This document shows positions 25,206 through 35,414 of a stretch of DNA of 45,952 nt, piece by piece (position 1 is the stretch's first letter; each line of letters starts with the position of its first letter). The notes below the pieces were generated by a model, which saw nothing but the letters and a program-made list of their open reading frames with translations, had not been told where the DNA came from and did no database searches. Made by a program: the position numbers and the translations under genes. This DNA is from Clostridium sp. Lineage in GTDB: Bacteria > Bacillota > Clostridia > Clostridiales > Clostridiaceae. The stretch is taken from the NCBI RefSeq assembly GCF_029258205.1, contig NZ_JARHZJ010000070.1:1-45952 (forward strand), in the 5' to 3' direction.

Positions 25206-26279
25206 TTACATATGTGCAGATTTTTTTATTATATCTATTATATTATTAGCTCCATTACCTATTTTACTCATTTTCATAGAATTTAAGTACTTTTCTCGAT
25301 TTTTTTCTATTTCCTTTATTGATTTTAATAATACTTCTGAATTAAGTTCCTCTTCTTTTATGACCATAGAATATCCACTCTTTTCAAATGAGTTAGCATT
25401 TAAAACTTGATCTCCTCTTGAAGCATTAGCTGATAAAGGTATTAATATATTCAATTTTCTAAGAGCTAAAAGTTCAAATATTGTATTTGCTCCTGCTCTA
25501 GATATAACTAAATCTGCTAAAGCCATTAAATCTGGAAGTTCCTCTGATATATACTCATATTGTCTATATCCATCTAAATTCTTTAATGATTCATCTAGAT
25601 TCCCTTTTCCACATAAATGTATGACATTATATTCTTTTAATATCTCATTTAAAATTTTTCTAACGCTTTCATTTATAACTTTTGAACCTAAACTACCACC
25701 AACTATCATAAGAACCTTTTTATTTTCTTTGAAGTTACAGAATTTTCTTCCTCTTTCTTTGTCTCCATTTAAAAGTTCTTCTCTTATTGGTGTTCCTGTT
25801 AATTCACCTTTATTATCTTTTATATACTTTAGACTTTCTGGAAATGTAACACAAAGAGTATCACAAAATGGTGATGCTATTTTATTGGCTAATCCAGGTG
25901 TTAAGTCTGATTCATGAGATACTACAGGAATTTTTTTTATTGAGGCTGCTATTACTACAGGTACTGTAACAAATCCACCTTTTGAAAATATAACATCTGG
26001 TTTTTCTTTTGAAAGTATTCTTGAGGCATCCATAATACCTTTTAATACTTTAAATGGATCTGTAAAGTTTTTTATATCAAAATATCTTCTAAGCTTACCT
26101 GATGATATTGAATAATAAGGTATATTTTCCTTAGTTATTATTTCTTTTTCTATACCATTTTTACTTCCTATATATTTTATTTCAAAACCTAACTCTTTTA
26201 ATTTAGGAACTAAAGCTAAATTTGGGGTAACATGACCTGCTGAACCTCCACCAGTCATAATTATTTTATACTTTTTCAA
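25206..26279 (-). CDS. murG: Undecaprenyldiphospho-muramoylpentapeptide beta-N-acetylglucosaminyltransferase
   Basis: 357 aa GT28 glycosyltransferase. It adds GlcNAc to lipid I to make lipid II at the inner face of the membrane. The N-terminal glycine-rich loop is [15 protein letters not shown] (about 9-23), the second G-loop is [13 protein letters not shown], and the UDP-GlcNAc site is [15 protein letters not shown]. The start codon is TTG at 26277-26279, after AGGGAGTTGAT. It stands outside a division/cell-wall cluster. Confidence 0.95.
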   Translation of the reverse strand: MKKYKIIMTGGGSAGHVTPNLALVPKLKELGFEIKYIGSKNGIEKEIITKENIPYYSISSGKLRRYFDIKNFTDPFKVLKGIMDASRILSKEKPDVIFSKGGFVTVPVVIAASIKKIPVVSHESDLTPGLANKIASPFCDTLCVTFPESLKYIKDNKGELTGTPIREELLNGDKERGRKFCNFKENKKVLMIVGGSLGSKVINESVRKILNEILKEYNVIHLCGKGNLDESLKNLDGYRQYEYISEELPDLMALADLVISRAGANTIFELLALRKLNILIPLSANASRGDQVLNANSFEKSGYSMVIKEEELNSEVLLKSIKEIEKNREKYLNSMKMSKIGNGANNIIDIIKKSAHM

Positions 26280-26323
26280 AAAATCAACTCCCTTAATAAT
26301 CTATGGTTTTATAAATATTTTTT

Positions 26324-26357
26324 TGTAATAACTCCTATAATTCCCTCTCATATTTTA
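26324..26357 (+). promoter_or_regulatory. Possible SigG-type promoter of the SASP gene
   Basis: TGTAATA (26324-26330), 18-nt spacer, CATATTTTA (26349-26357) partially fits the forespore SigF/SigG pattern. About 60 nt before the ATG. Weak match, supported mainly by the gene type. Confidence 0.3.
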
Positions 26358-26415
26358 CTCTATTCTACACAATATATAAATGCAAACTCAATTAATAACT
26401 AAGGAGGAATTCAAA

Positions 26416-26592
26416 ATGGCACAATTAGTTCCAGAATCAAAAAACGGATTAGCAAAATTCAAAAATGAGGTAGCATCTGAAATGGGAGTACCATTCTCAG
26501 ACTACAATGGAGATTTAAGCTCTAAACAATGCGGAAGCGTTGGTGGAGAAATGGTTAAAAGAATGGTAGAACAATACGAAAAAGGAATTTAA
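26416..26592 (+). CDS. Alpha/beta-type small acid-soluble spore protein (SASP)
   Basis: 58 aa. Alpha/beta SASPs saturate DNA in the forespore and protect it from UV and heat. The GPR protease site lies in KNEVASEMGV (16-25), and the second conserved region is DLSSKQCGSVGGEMVKRMVE. The true ATG (26416) lies after AAGGAGG; an in-frame upstream ATG at 26380 has no Shine-Dalgarno. Residue 36 is Ser, so it does not show the Asp36 reported for the Ssp4 variant of heat-resistant C. perfringens; it looks like one of the standard major SASPs. It is rich in Lys and lacks Trp, as expected. Confidence 0.95.
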   Translation: MAQLVPESKNGLAKFKNEVASEMGVPFSDYNGDLSSKQCGSVGGEMVKRMVEQYEKGI

Positions 26593-26638
26593 TCTAAAGC
26601 AATTAAAATCTACTGTTAAATAAAATTAAATATTTATA

Positions 26639-26671
26639 GTGTATATAATTAATTTATGCCTAATTATACAC
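26639..26671 (+). terminator. First hairpin downstream of SASP
   Basis: GTGTATATAATTA and TAATTATACAC form an imperfect stem around ATTTATGCC. It is not followed by a T-run and may stabilise the SASP mRNA 3' end rather than terminate. Confidence 0.4.
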
Positions 26672-26679
26672 AAAACATT

Positions 26680-26715
26680 GGAGCAATATTTTTAAAATAT
26701 TGCTCCTTTAGTTTT
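26680..26715. terminator. Bidirectional terminator between SASP and recJ
   Basis: GGAGCAATATTTT (26680-26692) and AAAATATTGCTCC (26694-26706) are perfect complements, with TTTAGTTTTA to the right and AATGTTTTG on the minus strand. Shared by convergent SASP and recJ. Confidence 0.8.
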
Positions 26716-28492
26716 ATAATCTAAAATATTTTATATTAGCTTGAATTGATTTATTCCCATTAAATTCGTTTATATTTGGATAATAAATTAAATCAACACT
26801 AAAATTACAGTTTCCACCATCTAATACTCTTAATAATTCTTCTTTTCCATATTTATTAGAAAAATCCTCTTTAAATTCCTCAACTTTATTACCAAATGCT
26901 ATGGCATCTATTGTTTTGTAACTATTCCTTAATTTACATCTAAATTTAATTACATTCTGTTCTTTGCCAATTATCCAAACCCTACTCACTTTAACATCTT
27001 TTTCTCCAAAAAGTGGGCTAGAATTTCCTTTTCCAAAAGGTTCTAACTTATCTAAATTGTCTACTAATCCATAATTTAAACTTTCTAAAGGTAACTTAAC
27101 ATCTATTCTAACCTTTGGTATTATATCATAATCTGTTAATTTACAGTTTTCTAATAACATATTTCTTAATATAGGTATGTTTTTTTCTTCCACAGATAGA
27201 CCAGCAGCCATTGGATGGCCTCCAAATTTACTTATGACCTCTTTGCATTTTGATAATTCCTCAAAGATATTATATTCTTCTATAGACCTTGCAGAACCCT
27301 TAGGCATATCTTTTCCCTTAGTCATTATTATTGTAGGAACATTATATTTTTCTTTTATTCTTCCTGCTACAATTCCAGCAATACTTTCATGTATATAAGG
27401 ATTATAAATCAAAATAACCTTATCATTTTCCATATTATTATCTTCTATTTGCTTTATTACCATATCAACGCTATTTTTAGTCAATTCCTGTCTTCTTTGA
27501 TTCAATTCAAAAAGTTCCTTAGCCAAAGCATCTGCCTTTTCATCCTCTTCAGATAAAAGTAATTCAACAGATAAATCAGCCGTTTCAAGTCTTCCAGTAG
27601 CATTTATACAAGGCCCTATAACAAATCCTAAATGATATTGAGCTATTTCTTTTCCTTCAAGACCTGTGTATTTTTTTAATGCTATTAAACCTTTATTTTT
27701 AGTGTTATTAAGCATTTCTAATCCATTTTTCACTATTATTCTGTTTTCTCCTAATAAATCAACTACATCACAAACCGTAGCAATAGCGCATATTTCCAGT
27801 AGTTCTAAAGCTTCCTCATGAGGTATTCCTAGCTCTTTATATAATGCACATATAAATTTAAAGGCAATTCCTGCTCCACATAGAGATTTAAATGGATAAT
27901 TACAATCTTCTTGTTTAGGATTTATAACAGCATAAGCCTTTGGAATTTCTTTTTTCACCTCTCCATTTTCATCCTTAATTAGAGAAATATCGTGATGATC
28001 TGTTAAAATTACATCCATACCTAAGTTTTGTGCTAAATCTATTTCTTCAAATGCTGCTATTCCATTATCACAAGTTAAAATTACCTCTGTACCTTCTTCC
28101 TTTAAAATTTTAACTCTATTTAAATTCATACCATACCCTTCATCTTCCCTATCTGGTATATGATAATTAAAGTTAGCATTGCATCTTTTTAGCCCTTTAT
28201 ATAATATTGAAGTACTTGATACACCGTCACAATCATAATCTCCATATATAGTTATTTTATTCCCCTTTTCTATAGCTTCTTTTACCCTTTTAACTCCTTT
28301 CTCCATATCTTTCATAAGATATGGATCATTTAAATTTTCAATTCCACCAAATAAAAATTCATTCGCATCTTTCTTATCTTTTATATTTCTATTCACTAAA
28401 AGAATAGATGTTAATAAATCTATATTTAATTCTTCCTTTAAAATTTCTATTTCATCTCTTTTTCTTTGTTTAAGTAGCCACTGTTCTCTCAC
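26714..28492 (-). CDS. recJ: Single-stranded-DNA-specific exonuclease RecJ
   Basis: 592 aa DHH-family 5'-3' ssDNA exonuclease in recombination and mismatch repair. Motif I GDYDCDG is at 84-90, DHH in LTDHHDIS at 165-167, and the DHHA1 motif GGHPMAAGLSV is near 430. It is shorter than Bacillus RecJ (about 786 aa), lacking the extra C-terminal domain but keeping the complete core. The start is GTG (28490-28492) with GAGGTGAT in the 11-bp gap after the M16 peptidase gene, so the two are likely cotranscribed. Confidence 0.94.
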   Translation of the reverse strand: MREQWLLKQRKRDEIEILKEELNIDLLTSILLVNRNIKDKKDANEFLFGGIENLNDPYLMKDMEKGVKRVKEAIEKGNKITIYGDYDCDGVSSTSILYKGLKRCNANFNYHIPDREDEGYGMNLNRVKILKEEGTEVILTCDNGIAAFEEIDLAQNLGMDVILTDHHDISLIKDENGEVKKEIPKAYAVINPKQEDCNYPFKSLCGAGIAFKFICALYKELGIPHEEALELLEICAIATVCDVVDLLGENRIIVKNGLEMLNNTKNKGLIALKKYTGLEGKEIAQYHLGFVIGPCINATGRLETADLSVELLLSEEDEKADALAKELFELNQRRQELTKNSVDMVIKQIEDNNMENDKVILIYNPYIHESIAGIVAGRIKEKYNVPTIIMTKGKDMPKGSARSIEEYNIFEELSKCKEVISKFGGHPMAAGLSVEEKNIPILRNMLLENCKLTDYDIIPKVRIDVKLPLESLNYGLVDNLDKLEPFGKGNSSPLFGEKDVKVSRVWIIGKEQNVIKFRCKLRNSYKTIDAIAFGNKVEEFKEDFSNKYGKEELLRVLDGGNCNFSVDLIYYPNINEFNGNKSIQANIKYFRL

Positions 28493-28503
28493 TACATCAC
28501 CTC

Positions 28504-29715
28504 TTAGTTAATTATTTGCACAATGGATTTCTTTAAAACTCTTTTTATTAAATTTTTCATATCTTTTAAACTTAAATCTTCAACTAAGTTTAATTCTTCA
28601 AAAATATAGTCTCCTCTATTAAACATAGTTTCATATATAGCCATTCTATTAGCAAGAACTATACTTTTTTCTAAATCTAATGAATTTTTAAGTTTAAATC
28701 TTTTTATTAGCTTATTTAATCCCTCTTCAGTTAAATAATCTTCTATATTCATAGCCTTTGATATACATTTTTCAATAAGCCCTAATGCCTTTTCTTCCTT
28801 TTCTTTAGATGTTCCTAAATAAATTTTAAATAATCTTATTCCCTTTTCATACTTAACTTCACTATAAACTTCATAGGCTAGTCCATTTTTAGTTCTAATC
28901 TCATCATATAATACTGAACTTACCCCTTCACCAAACCAAAGATTAAATACTTTAAGTAAGGTTACCTCCTCCATACTTAAATCATTTATATCAAATAAAC
29001 AGCATATTTTTGCCCCAGTATTTCCATCTATCTTTTTAGAGAATATACCACATTTAATATTTCTTTCTAAATTATCTTTAGATATCTTTCCTCTCTTTGC
29101 TTTATTAAAATTTTTCTCTACAACCTCTTTTACTTTTTCTAAAGGAAGAGAAGAAACAACTGAAACAACTATATTTTCACTGAAATAGTTTCTTTCATAA
29201 AAATCTTTTAACCCTTGAAAACTTATATCTTCTATATGTTTTTTTTCTCCTATTATCAAGTTTCCGATTCTTTCATCTGGTAAGCCATTCATTAAAGCAA
29301 GGTCTTCTACATGTTGCTCTAAATCTTCTTTCCACTCATCGCTTTCTTGTTTTATAACATTTAGTTCTTCTAAAAAACCAAACTCCTGAAAATCTGAATT
29401 TAAAACTATATCTGAATATAAAGAAAATCCTTCTTCAAAATCTTCCTTTGCAGTAGTTCCATAATAAATAACATAAGGGAAATTAGTCATAGCATTATTG
29501 AATCCAAATAAATCATCTAATTTTTCATTTATTTCATCTTCCTTAAGCTTGTGATTTCCTTTAAATAAAATATGCTCTAAAGCATGTGCCATTCCTATTT
29601 CATCTTTATTTTCTGCATTAGCTCCACTTTCTAAGCTTATGCAAAAAGATGTATGTTCTATATCTTTTAATTTATATAATAATCTAACTCCATTATTTAA
29701 AATTATTTTTTGCAT
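28504..29715 (-). CDS. M16 family zinc peptidase
   Basis: 403 aa. The inverted zinc motif HxxEH is intact: His44, Glu47, His48 in AHALEHILFKG. The third ligand is probably a Glu in ELNVIKQESDEW about 75 residues later. A second, inactive M16 lobe occupies about 200-400. It resembles the bacterial PqqL/YmxG-type processing peptidases, whose substrates are mostly unknown. No signal peptide, so cytosolic. GGAGG lies 9 nt before the ATG. Confidence 0.9.
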   Translation of the reverse strand: MQKIILNNGVRLLYKLKDIEHTSFCISLESGANAENKDEIGMAHALEHILFKGNHKLKEDEINEKLDDLFGFNNAMTNFPYVIYYGTTAKEDFEEGFSLYSDIVLNSDFQEFGFLEELNVIKQESDEWKEDLEQHVEDLALMNGLPDERIGNLIIGEKKHIEDISFQGLKDFYERNYFSENIVVSVVSSLPLEKVKEVVEKNFNKAKRGKISKDNLERNIKCGIFSKKIDGNTGAKICCLFDINDLSMEEVTLLKVFNLWFGEGVSSVLYDEIRTKNGLAYEVYSEVKYEKGIRLFKIYLGTSKEKEEKALGLIEKCISKAMNIEDYLTEEGLNKLIKRFKLKNSLDLEKSIVLANRMAIYETMFNRGDYIFEELNLVEDLSLKDMKNLIKRVLKKSIVQIIN

Positions 29716-29780
29716 ATATTTTCCTCCAAATATATTAAATCTTATTATATTTTAACATACCTAATAAGCTTGTAAAAAAC

Positions 29781-29913
29781 AAAAAGAGTTATATCAAAAC
29801 TCAAAACAAAATTTATAAATGAAATATTTACTATAAACTTCTTAGTTTAATTAAGTAATTTTCCAAATATGTTATAAATTTTATTTGTAAGTTATCTTGA
29901 TACAACTCTTTTT
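29781..29913. repeat. 133-bp imperfect palindrome after the DJ-1 gene
   Basis: Outer arms AAAAAGAGTTATATCAA (29781-29797) and TTGATACAACTCTTTTT (29897-29913) match with one mismatch. A second inner pair, AAAATTTATAA on the left with TTATAAATTTT on the right, extends the foldback to about 40 bp per side with small bulges. T-runs at both ends make it a possible oversized terminator for the parE-parC-DJ-1 transcript. The size and end structure also resemble a MITE. No clear target duplication seen. Confidence 0.6.
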
Positions 29914-29927
29914 AATTTATTAAAGCA

Positions 29928-30503
29928 CTACTTACCTTCTTTTTCTAAGAAAAAGTTAATAAGCATTCCTTCTCTTATTTCATTTGCTTCTTTTTCATAT
30001 CCCAGCTTTTTTAATATTTCTAAGCCAAATACTAAGGCAGTTGCAGGCCCTCTACTAGTTATTATGTTTCCATCAACAACTACTGTGTCTTCTTCCACAT
30101 AATTAACATTTCCAAGTTCCTCTTTAAATCCTGGATAACTTGTAACTGTTTTTCCTTCAATAACTCCAGCCTTAGCTAAGGCTATTGGAGCAGCACATAT
30201 TGCAGATACAATTTTATTTCCTTTATTATATTCTTTTATCAATGATTGTACTCTTTCATTATCTCTAAGATTTATAGCTCCTGGCATTCCACCAGGAAGT
30301 ACAATTGCATCATAAGTTTCTAAATCATTATCTGATATTAATTTATCACAAATAACCATTGTTCCATGAGCACTATTAACGGTTTTATTTTCTGTAATGC
30401 TACATGCATGGCATGTTACCTTAGCTCTATTACAAACATCCACAACTGATAATGCTTCTATAGTCTCAAAACCTTCTGCTAAAAATACTAATACTTTCTT
30501 CAT
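29928..30503 (-). CDS. DJ-1/ThiJ/PfpI family protein (YajL-like)
   Basis: 191 aa from the ATG at 30503. The first ATG (30509) lies 1 nt after the AGGAGG, too close, while the second is 7 nt away. The nucleophile Cys is in VSAICAAPIALA (Cys103) with the conserved Glu in AEGFETIE. The family includes deglycase/chaperone-like DJ-1, YajL and proteases; the actual substrate is uncertain, and protection of proteins against carbonyl or oxidative damage is a likely role. Its Shine-Dalgarno overlaps the parC stop region, so it is the last gene of the mnmH-parE-parC operon. Confidence 0.9.
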   Translation of the reverse strand: MKKVLVFLAEGFETIEALSVVDVCNRAKVTCHACSITENKTVNSAHGTMVICDKLISDNDLETYDAIVLPGGMPGAINLRDNERVQSLIKEYNKGNKIVSAICAAPIALAKAGVIEGKTVTSYPGFKEELGNVNYVEEDTVVVDGNIITSRGPATALVFGLEILKKLGYEKEANEIREGMLINFFLEKEGK

Positions 30504-30514
30504 GACCATACCTC

Positions 30515-33454
30515 CTACTTAATAATTACGTCCTTTATGTAGTCTTCCAATACTAAAATCATTAAACTACTTCCTCTTCCAGCTCTATTTTGTAATTTAA
30601 TATCTTCAATATTGACCTCAGCCTTTTCTTTCTGCTTAGACTCTAAAACAAGTTTCTCATAATTACTAGTTAATTCTTTTTTATAGTCATTATACGCCTC
30701 TAAAGTTTTATCATCAATACCTTCAGTTGGTGATATAACCTTACCAAATATAACCTTATTATCATCTTTTAAACTTATTCCTGTTACCCCTGAAGCCACT
30801 CTTCCCATTGGATTAATAGCTGTAGCTAAGAATTTAATTCCCATACCATTCTTAGTTACTAAGATTACTGTAGCATTTTCAAAATTTATGTCTACATTTA
30901 CTAACTCATCCTTTGGAGTTTTAAATTTATAAGCTATTTGATTATTAAATTCTCCTAAAAATTCTCTTAAAGATGTCTTTTTAACTAATCCTTCTCTTGA
31001 GAAAAAATAAACAAATAAATCTTCATCTATTTTTCCAAATTCATTTATAGGAGCTACTTTTATTATAAGTTCATCCTTTTCAAATCCATCTACTAAATCT
31101 GAAATATTACTTTCCTCCGTATTTTGAAGTAAGTATGCTGGGAATTTAAATACTTTTCCTTTATTTGAAAAAGCAATTATATTTCTAAATGAATTAACTT
31201 TTATCTTTTCATAAGAATTGCTATTCATATTACTAAAAGTTTTTATATTTCCCTTTTTATTTATTCCTATGATAAATTCTTTATATTCATAGTTATCTAC
31301 AAATCTTATATTTTTAATTTTGTTACCACTCTTTAATGGTACTAATTGAACCCCTAGTATATTTCTATCTGTAAATTCTAATTCTGGTTCTGAAGCAACA
31401 AAGTTTAGCCCATTAGTTGTTTCAATTTCAACAAATCTTTCTTCATCCTGTGAATCTATTAAAGATACACTTGCCAATAAATCATCATTCTTAAGCTTTA
31501 TAGCCATAAGTTTTGAATAAGCAGTAACAAATTTATCTAAAGTAGTCTTCTTTATCAATCCATTAGCAGTTATAAACTTAAAGCATTTGTTTGGAAGGAA
31601 ATTATCAATTGATTCAAGAGCAATAATTTTTTCATCTTCTAAACTTAATCCTCTTATTAAATCCTCAAGTCTTTCTCCTTTGTCTTTCCATTTCTTATCT
31701 GCTACAGAATTACATTTTATTTGATAAACAGTTCCCTTATCAGTAAATATAGCCAAAGTATTCTTAGTGTTTGATTTAATAAGGAATTTTAAATAATCTC
31801 CTTCTCTATATTCAATTTCATTTTCATCAACATTTGAACGATTATAAGTTTTAAGAGGAATCTTCTTTATAAATCCTTCATTTGATAAAGTAACCATAAC
31901 ATCTTCAGCCACTATTAACTCTTCTAGATCTATTTTAGCTTCGCTTTCATCTTCTATTAAAGCAGTTCTTCTTTCATCTCCATAGACTTCAGCTACTTCT
32001 TTTAATTCATCTTTTATAACACCTAAAAGAACTGACTCATTTTCTAAAATCTTTCTAAGTGCTTTTATTTTCTTTGATAATTCTTTATGCTCTTTTTGGA
32101 ATACTTTTATCTCTAATCCAGTTAATCTATAAAGCATTAATTCTAGAATTGCTTCTGACTGTAAGTCAGTAAATTCAAATTTTGAAACTAAATTCTCATG
32201 AGCATCTTTCTTTGATTTTGAAGCTCTAATTGTAGCTATAACTTCATCCATTATTCCTATAGCCTTTATAAAACCTTCAACTATGTGGAATCTCTTTTCT
32301 GCTACTTCTAGCTCTCTTTTTGTTCTTCTTGTAACAACATCCTTTTGATGATTTACATAATGAGATATTATTGTTTTTAATCCCATAGTTTCTGGTTTTC
32401 CATCTGCTAAGGCAACCATATTAAAACTTATATTACCTTGAAGATCAGTTTTTTTATAAAGATACTTAAGAACTTTATCAGCCATATCAAGATCTACAGA
32501 CTTCTTAAATTCTATTACAGCTCTTATACCAGTTCTATCTGATTCATCTCTAATATCCACTATTCCATCTAAAGCTTTAGCATGTCTCTTGTCACCAGTC
32601 ATATCGGATATTGTTTGAAGTATTCTAGCCTTATTTCTTCTATAAGGGAATTCAGTTATTACTATTCCAAGTCTTCCATTTTCTAAAGTTTCAATTTTAG
32701 CCTTAGATCTTAAAGTTACTTTTCCTTCCCCTGTTTCATAAGCGGATAATAGAGTTTTTTCACCAATTAAAACTCCTCCTGTTGGAAGATCTGGCCCTTT
32801 TATATAATTCATTAACTCTCTAGTAGTAATTTCATTATTATCTATATAAGCTAAAGTACCTTCTATAACTTCTTTTAAATTATGTGGTGGTATATTAGTT
32901 GAAAGTCCAACAGCTATTCCAAAAGTTCCATTTACTAAAAGGTTTGGATATCTAGCTGGTAATACCTTGGGTTCCATTTCAGAATCTGAGTAATTTGGAA
33001 CCATATCTACTACATTTTTTTCTATATCTCTAAGCATCTCCATAGATATACTAGAAAGTCTAGCCTCTGTATATCTCATAGCAGCTGCTCCATCTCCATC
33101 TATACTTCCCCAGTTACCATGTCCATCAATCAAAGGAGCTCTTGTACTAAAATTTTGAGCTAGAATTACCATAGCATCATAAACTGAACTATCTCCATGT
33201 GGGTGATATTTACCTAGTATATCTCCTACTATTCTAGCTGATTTATAATAAGGTTTATCTGGAAAAGCTTTTAACATATATGCACCATATAAAATCCTTC
33301 TATGTACAGGCTTTAATCCATCTCTTACATCTGGAAGTGCTCTATCCTTAGCAACTTCTACTGCATAAGGTAAATAGTTATCAGGCATAACCTCTTCAAG
33401 AGGCATTCTGATAATATTATTATCCTTAGGTATTTCAATATTCTTCTTAGCCAT
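30515..33454 (-). CDS. parC: DNA topoisomerase IV subunit A
   Basis: 979 aa type IIA topoisomerase A subunit. Catalytic Tyr128 is in [12 protein letters not shown], and the quinolone region [12 protein letters not shown] retains Ser89 and Asp93, the susceptible-type residues. The N-terminal winged-helix/tower region runs to about 480; the rest is a beta-pinwheel C-terminal domain. The gyrase hallmark QRRGGKG box is missing; only QNRAGRGSS occurs near residue 955. With the linked B subunit this favours ParC over GyrA. It is about 170 aa longer than Bacillus ParC. It decatenates chromosomes after replication. AAAGGAGG precedes the ATG, 13 bp from parE. Confidence 0.9.
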   Translation of the reverse strand: MAKKNIEIPKDNNIIRMPLEEVMPDNYLPYAVEVAKDRALPDVRDGLKPVHRRILYGAYMLKAFPDKPYYKSARIVGDILGKYHPHGDSSVYDAMVILAQNFSTRAPLIDGHGNWGSIDGDGAAAMRYTEARLSSISMEMLRDIEKNVVDMVPNYSDSEMEPKVLPARYPNLLVNGTFGIAVGLSTNIPPHNLKEVIEGTLAYIDNNEITTRELMNYIKGPDLPTGGVLIGEKTLLSAYETGEGKVTLRSKAKIETLENGRLGIVITEFPYRRNKARILQTISDMTGDKRHAKALDGIVDIRDESDRTGIRAVIEFKKSVDLDMADKVLKYLYKKTDLQGNISFNMVALADGKPETMGLKTIISHYVNHQKDVVTRRTKRELEVAEKRFHIVEGFIKAIGIMDEVIATIRASKSKKDAHENLVSKFEFTDLQSEAILELMLYRLTGLEIKVFQKEHKELSKKIKALRKILENESVLLGVIKDELKEVAEVYGDERRTALIEDESEAKIDLEELIVAEDVMVTLSNEGFIKKIPLKTYNRSNVDENEIEYREGDYLKFLIKSNTKNTLAIFTDKGTVYQIKCNSVADKKWKDKGERLEDLIRGLSLEDEKIIALESIDNFLPNKCFKFITANGLIKKTTLDKFVTAYSKLMAIKLKNDDLLASVSLIDSQDEERFVEIETTNGLNFVASEPELEFTDRNILGVQLVPLKSGNKIKNIRFVDNYEYKEFIIGINKKGNIKTFSNMNSNSYEKIKVNSFRNIIAFSNKGKVFKFPAYLLQNTEESNISDLVDGFEKDELIIKVAPINEFGKIDEDLFVYFFSREGLVKKTSLREFLGEFNNQIAYKFKTPKDELVNVDINFENATVILVTKNGMGIKFLATAINPMGRVASGVTGISLKDDNKVIFGKVISPTEGIDDKTLEAYNDYKKELTSNYEKLVLESKQKEKAEVNIEDIKLQNRAGRGSSLMILVLEDYIKDVIIK

Positions 33455-33467
33455 TTAATCTCCTCCT

Positions 33468-35414
33468 TTAGAACTCAGCATACTTATACATATAGTTCTT
33501 TCTTGGCTGAACAACATCACCCATCAATAAAGAAACCATTTTTTCAGCCTTAGCTGCATCTTCTATAGTAACTTGTACTAAAGTTCTTGTTTCCGGATTT
33601 AAAGTTGTATCCCATAATTGATCTGGATTCATTTCTCCAAGTCCTTTAAATCTTTGAATAATTGCTCCCTTTCCTAATTTCTTTTTAACTTCTTCTAATT
33701 CATCTTCACTATAAGCATAAAGAATCTTATCTTTACTCTTACCTGATTTAGCAACTTTATAAAGAGGTGGTTGCGCTAAATAAAGATGACCATTAGCTAT
33801 AAGAGATCTCATGTATCTATAGATATATGTTATCCAAAGAGTTCTTATATGATATCCATCTACGTCAGCATCACTCATTATAATTATTTTGTCATATTTT
33901 AAATCTTCTTCATTATAATTATCTAAAATTCCTGTACCTATGGCAGTATTAAAGATTTTTAATTCCTCAGAAGCTATAACATTTTCTAACTTTTGCTTTT
34001 CTGTATTCATTATTTTACCCTTTGAAGGCATTATTGTTTGGAATCTTCTATCTCTAGCTTGTTTAGCTGATCCACCTGCAGAATCTCCTTCAACTACTAT
34101 GAATTCATTAACTTCCTTATTTTTCAATGTGCATACTGCAACCTTTCCTGCTAAAGGTGCTGTCCCTTTTCCAATTTTCTTTCTCTCTGCATCATTAATC
34201 TTTTTAATTTTTTCTCTTCTAGCAGCTGCATCTAATGCATTATTTATAATCATAGTTGCAACTTCTTTATTATCCTCTATCCATTCACCAAATTTAGTAT
34301 AAGCTAAATCATTCATCATTGTATAAGCTTCATTATTTCCAAGCTTAGTTTTTGTTTGTCCTTCAAAGACTGGATTTGTAATTTTTATTCTGACAATAGC
34401 CGTCATACCTTCTCTTAAATCATCACCTTCAAAATCCTTATCTTTTTCCTTTACAAGATTAAGCTTTTTAGCCCATTCTTTAAAAGCACGAGTCATTCCT
34501 GTTTTAAAACCAGTTTCATGGGTACCAGCCTCTGTAGTAGGAATATTGTTTACGTAACTAACTATGTTCTCTGTTGTTGAATCAGTAAATTGAAGACATA
34601 TTTCTCCACACATTTGTATATTATTTACTTCTCTTTCTCCCTCAAATAAAACAGGAGTTGGATGAAGGGGAGTTTTACTTTCATTTAAATAATCTATAAA
34701 GTCTAAAAGTCCTCTTTCAGAGTAATATTCTTTACTTACACTCTCTTCTTTTCTATTATCAATAAGTTCTAATCTTATTCCTTTGTTTTGAAAAGCTAAT
34801 TCTTGTAATCTTTCATCTATTATGTCAAATTTAAAATCTGATGTTGAAAATACTTCTCTATCTGGTAAAAAAGTAACCTTTGTGCCTGTTTCCTCAGATT
34901 CTCCTACTACTTCTAGCGGAGTTACTGGTGTTCCTGGCATATCTTTTTTAAGCTCTTTGTCATAAGCATATTCAAATCTTTGTCTATATATTTTTCCGTT
35001 TTGTTTTACTTCAACTTCTAACCATCTTGATAAGGCATTAACAACTGCCGCCCCAACACCATGAAGTCCTCCAGAAGTCTTATAATTTTGGTTATTAAAC
35101 TTACCACCAGTATGAAGTTCTGTAAATACCATCTCAACACCAGTTTTTTTCTTTATTGGATGCATCCCTGTAGGAATTCCTCTTCCATTATCTATTACAG
35201 TTACACTTTTATCTTTATTTAAAATAATTTTAGCTTTATTTCCATATCCGTTTGATATTTCATCTATAGAGTTATCTAATATTTCCCATATACAATGATG
35301 AAGTCCCTTGCTTCCTGTAGAACCTATGTACATTCCTGGTCTTACTCTTACTGGTTCTAACTTTTCTAAAGAAGTTAAAGAGGTAACATCATAATTGTTA
35401 TTTCTACTACTCAT
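33468..35414 (-). CDS. parE: DNA topoisomerase IV subunit B
   Basis: 648 aa. The GHKL ATPase shows Asn48 in EILDNSIDE, DNGRGIP (75-81) and GGLHGVG (115-121). The transducer domain and the TOPRIM domain (EGDSAGGSAKQARDR, DADVDGYHIRTL) follow, and QPRKNYMYKY ends it. It supplies ATP-driven strand passage to ParC. The start overlaps the end of mnmH by 8 bp, with GGGAGGATTTAT inside the mnmH coding end, indicating translational coupling. GyrB is the alternative name, but the partner lacks a GyrA box. Confidence 0.93.
   Translation of the reverse strand: MSSRNNNYDVTSLTSLEKLEPVRVRPGMYIGSTGSKGLHHCIWEILDNSIDEISNGYGNKAKIILNKDKSVTVIDNGRGIPTGMHPIKKKTGVEMVFTELHTGGKFNNQNYKTSGGLHGVGAAVVNALSRWLEVEVKQNGKIYRQRFEYAYDKELKKDMPGTPVTPLEVVGESEETGTKVTFLPDREVFSTSDFKFDIIDERLQELAFQNKGIRLELIDNRKEESVSKEYYSERGLLDFIDYLNESKTPLHPTPVLFEGEREVNNIQMCGEICLQFTDSTTENIVSYVNNIPTTEAGTHETGFKTGMTRAFKEWAKKLNLVKEKDKDFEGDDLREGMTAIVRIKITNPVFEGQTKTKLGNNEAYTMMNDLAYTKFGEWIEDNKEVATMIINNALDAAARREKIKKINDAERKKIGKGTAPLAGKVAVCTLKNKEVNEFIVVEGDSAGGSAKQARDRRFQTIMPSKGKIMNTEKQKLENVIASEELKIFNTAIGTGILDNYNEEDLKYDKIIIMSDADVDGYHIRTLWITYIYRYMRSLIANGHLYLAQPPLYKVAKSGKSKDKILYAYSEDELEEVKKKLGKGAIIQRFKGLGEMNPDQLWDTTLNPETRTLVQVTIEDAAKAEKMVSLLMGDVVQPRKNYMYKYAEF

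Noticed and set aside
26380..26415. Upstream in-frame ATG extending the SASP by 12 residues
   Set aside because: No Shine-Dalgarno before it, and the AAGGAGG lies inside the extension; SASPs of this type start at MAQLVPE.
33940..34302. 120-codon plus-strand open frame
   Set aside because: Lies fully inside parE on the opposite strand; codon shadow without initiation signals.
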